Source: Fusobacterium sp. IOR10
Lineage (GTDB): Bacteria > Fusobacteriota > Fusobacteriia > Fusobacteriales > Fusobacteriaceae
Assembly (NCBI RefSeq): GCF_010367435.1
Contig: NZ_WJWY01000006.1
Coordinates: 1 to 64,000 of the forward strand
DNA length: 64,000 nucleotides
Direction: 5' to 3'
In this document: piece after piece, positions 63,158 to 64,000 of the stretch
Position numbering within the stretch: the stretch's first letter is position 1
How the letters are laid out: each line of letters starts with the position of its first letter
Program-made: the position numbers and the translations under genes
Notes under the pieces: model-generated
Database searches by the model: none
What the model saw: only the letters and a program-made list of their open reading frames with translations
Told to the model about the DNA's origin: nothing

Positions 63158-63832
63158 ATGAAATTAGAAAAGAATAAGATAAAAATTAATTATGAACTTG
63201 AAATGGAGCGTCAATTAAAATCAATTGAAAATAAAAAGGATAAACCAAAACTATTATTACAAGTATGTTGTGCCCCTTGCAGTTCAGGAGTTTTAGAAAC
63301 TTTAATGGAATATTTTAAAATAACTTTATTTTACTATAATCCAAATACAACTGAAAAGGATGAATATGGGAAAAGATTAATAGAACTAAAAGAATATATT
63401 AGTAAAAGAAAGTATAATATAGATATAGAAGAGGGAAGATATGACCCTGTGGAAGATTTTTTTAACAAGGTTAAGGGAATGGAAGATTTAAAAGAAGGTG
63501 GAGAAAGATGTTATAAATGCTATACTATCCGTCTTGAAGAAACAGCTAAACATGCTAGTGAAAATAATTATGATTATTTTGCAAGTGTTCTTAGTATAAG
63601 TCCATTAAAAAATTCCAAGTGGATAAATGAAATTGGAGAAAATTTAGAAAATAAATATTTAGTTAATTATCTATATAATGACTTTAAGAAAAAGGGAAGA
63701 TATCAAGAATCAATTAAGCTGTCAAAGGAATACAACTTATACAGACAAGATTATTGTGGATGTATATTTTCTAAAATAGAAATGGACAATTATAGAAAAG
63801 AAAAATTAAAAAGGGAAGAAACCAATGAATAA
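63158..63832 (+). CDS. queH: Epoxyqueuosine reductase QueH
   Basis: This 224-residue QueH (DUF208) enzyme performs the last step of queuosine formation in tRNA. Cysteines for its Fe-S cluster and metal site are in LLQVCCAPCSSG (C37, C38, C41), GGERCYKCY (C118, C121) and RQDYCGCIFS near the end. YYNPNTTEKDEY and FASVLSISPLKNSKWIN are also family segments. Its stop overlaps the start of the next gene by eight bases, so the two are coupled. Confidence 0.95.
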   Translation: MKLEKNKIKINYELEMERQLKSIENKKDKPKLLLQVCCAPCSSGVLETLMEYFKITLFYYNPNTTEKDEYGKRLIELKEYISKRKYNIDIEEGRYDPVEDFFNKVKGMEDLKEGGERCYKCYTIRLEETAKHASENNYDYFASVLSISPLKNSKWINEIGENLENKYLVNYLYNDFKKKGRYQESIKLSKEYNLYRQDYCGCIFSKIEMDNYRKEKLKREETNE

Positions 63833-64000
63833 TGATAGATTTTATTCTTTGAATAACTATTTAAAGGATAAGTTTGGAAAAAAAATATATAAGGTTTCAT
63901 TGGATGGGGGCTTTACTTGTCCAAATAGAGATGGAACAATATCATCACAAGGATGTATTTTCTGCAGTGATGTTGGAAGTGGAGAATTTGCAGGGTCTAG
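63825..64000 (+). CDS. Radical-SAM protein of the YhcC/TIGR01212 type, cut by the window end
   Basis: Only the first 58 codons are present. The ATG lies inside the end of queH. The fragment carries NYLKDKFGKKIYKVSLDGGFTCPNRDGT and GCIFCSDVGSGEF (core FTCPNRDGT...GCIFCS), the unusual cysteine spacing of the YhcC/TIGR01212 radical-SAM family. The family's function is uncertain. The rest of the gene is outside the window. Confidence 0.85.
   Translation, partial: MNNDRFYSLNNYLKDKFGKKIYKVSLDGGFTCPNRDGTISSQGCIFCSDVGSGEFAGS

Noticed and set aside
1-64000. CRISPR arrays, insertion sequences, prophage, tRNA or rRNA genes
   Set aside because: I looked for regularly spaced repeats, transposase motifs, phage gene sets and tRNA T-loop signatures on both strands by eye and found none. 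Short or degenerate copies could be missed without a search.

Overview
The window is very AT-rich, densely coded and Gram-negative in content. It has a TonB/ExbB/ExbD envelope-energy operon and a lipid A/LPS sugar-modification locus, alongside features often seen in Firmicutes: RNase M5, GshF-type glutathione synthetase, a CIRCE operator and a DUF2232-rplI-dnaB order. That mixture, with extreme A+T and strong GGAGG ribosome sites, suggests a member of the Fusobacteriota (Fusobacterium/Cetobacterium-like). This is inferred from gene content; no rRNA or other marker is present.

Layout. 1-12.9 kb (+): a DUF116 protein, a large TPR protein, a small secreted/anchored protein, exbB-exbD-tonB, a degenerate sigma-54-activator-like protein, dnaX, a DUF2232 membrane protein, rplI, dnaB, a U32 peptidase-family protein and a tiny membrane protein, closed by a perfect bidirectional terminator. 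12.9-17.8 kb (-): ugd, a UDP-sugar epimerase, a LAB_N protein, a family-2 glycosyltransferase and an ArnT-like transferase, together a plausible pathway for putting a uronic acid on lipid A. A divergent OmpR-type two-component system (18.0-20.1 kb) is separated from it by four 11-bp-phased direct repeats. 20.1-28.6 kb (-): a complete ten-gene histidine operon (hisZGDCBHAF-IE-J), preceded by a promoter, a leader peptide with five His codons and a terminator. 28.6-32.7 kb (-): the riboflavin operon ribH-ribD-ribE-ribBA under an FMN riboswitch. 32.7-35.2 kb (-): a GltS-type glutamate transporter and a DUF1445/D-glutamate-cyclase-like protein, with a 55-bp relic of a second gltS. 35.2-43.9 kb: a MATE pump, a precorrin-2 dehydrogenase, a MerR regulator, a PLP decarboxylase, a CynX-like MFS protein, an aldehyde dehydrogenase, RNase M5 and a methyltransferase. 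44-49 kb: a DMT exporter, clpB under CIRCE control, PTS IIA-Glc and acylphosphatase. 49-54 kb (-): gshF and a tandem MATE pair. 54-57.8 kb: a TSUP permease, a TudS-like desulfidase with a long C-terminal extension, a DUF2249 protein and a CaiB-type CoA transferase. 57.9-62.7 kb: isoaspartyl dipeptidase plus an NhaC antiporter, with an excellent -24/-12 promoter and a divergent intact sigma-54 activator. 62.7-64 kb: YjdM, QueH and the start of a radical-SAM protein.

The most interesting signals are: (1) the sigma-54 circuit controlling nhaC-iadA; (2) a second AAA+ activator-like protein that has lost its GAFTGA threonine, Walker B acids and arginine fingers; (3) a lipid A uronic-acid locus with phased OmpR-type repeats and a 13-codon hydrophobic leader ORF; (4) a classical his attenuator; (5) an extended -10 promoter embedded in the loop of the iadA terminator; and (6) the gltS relic. 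No CRISPR array, insertion sequence, prophage, tRNA or rRNA was seen.
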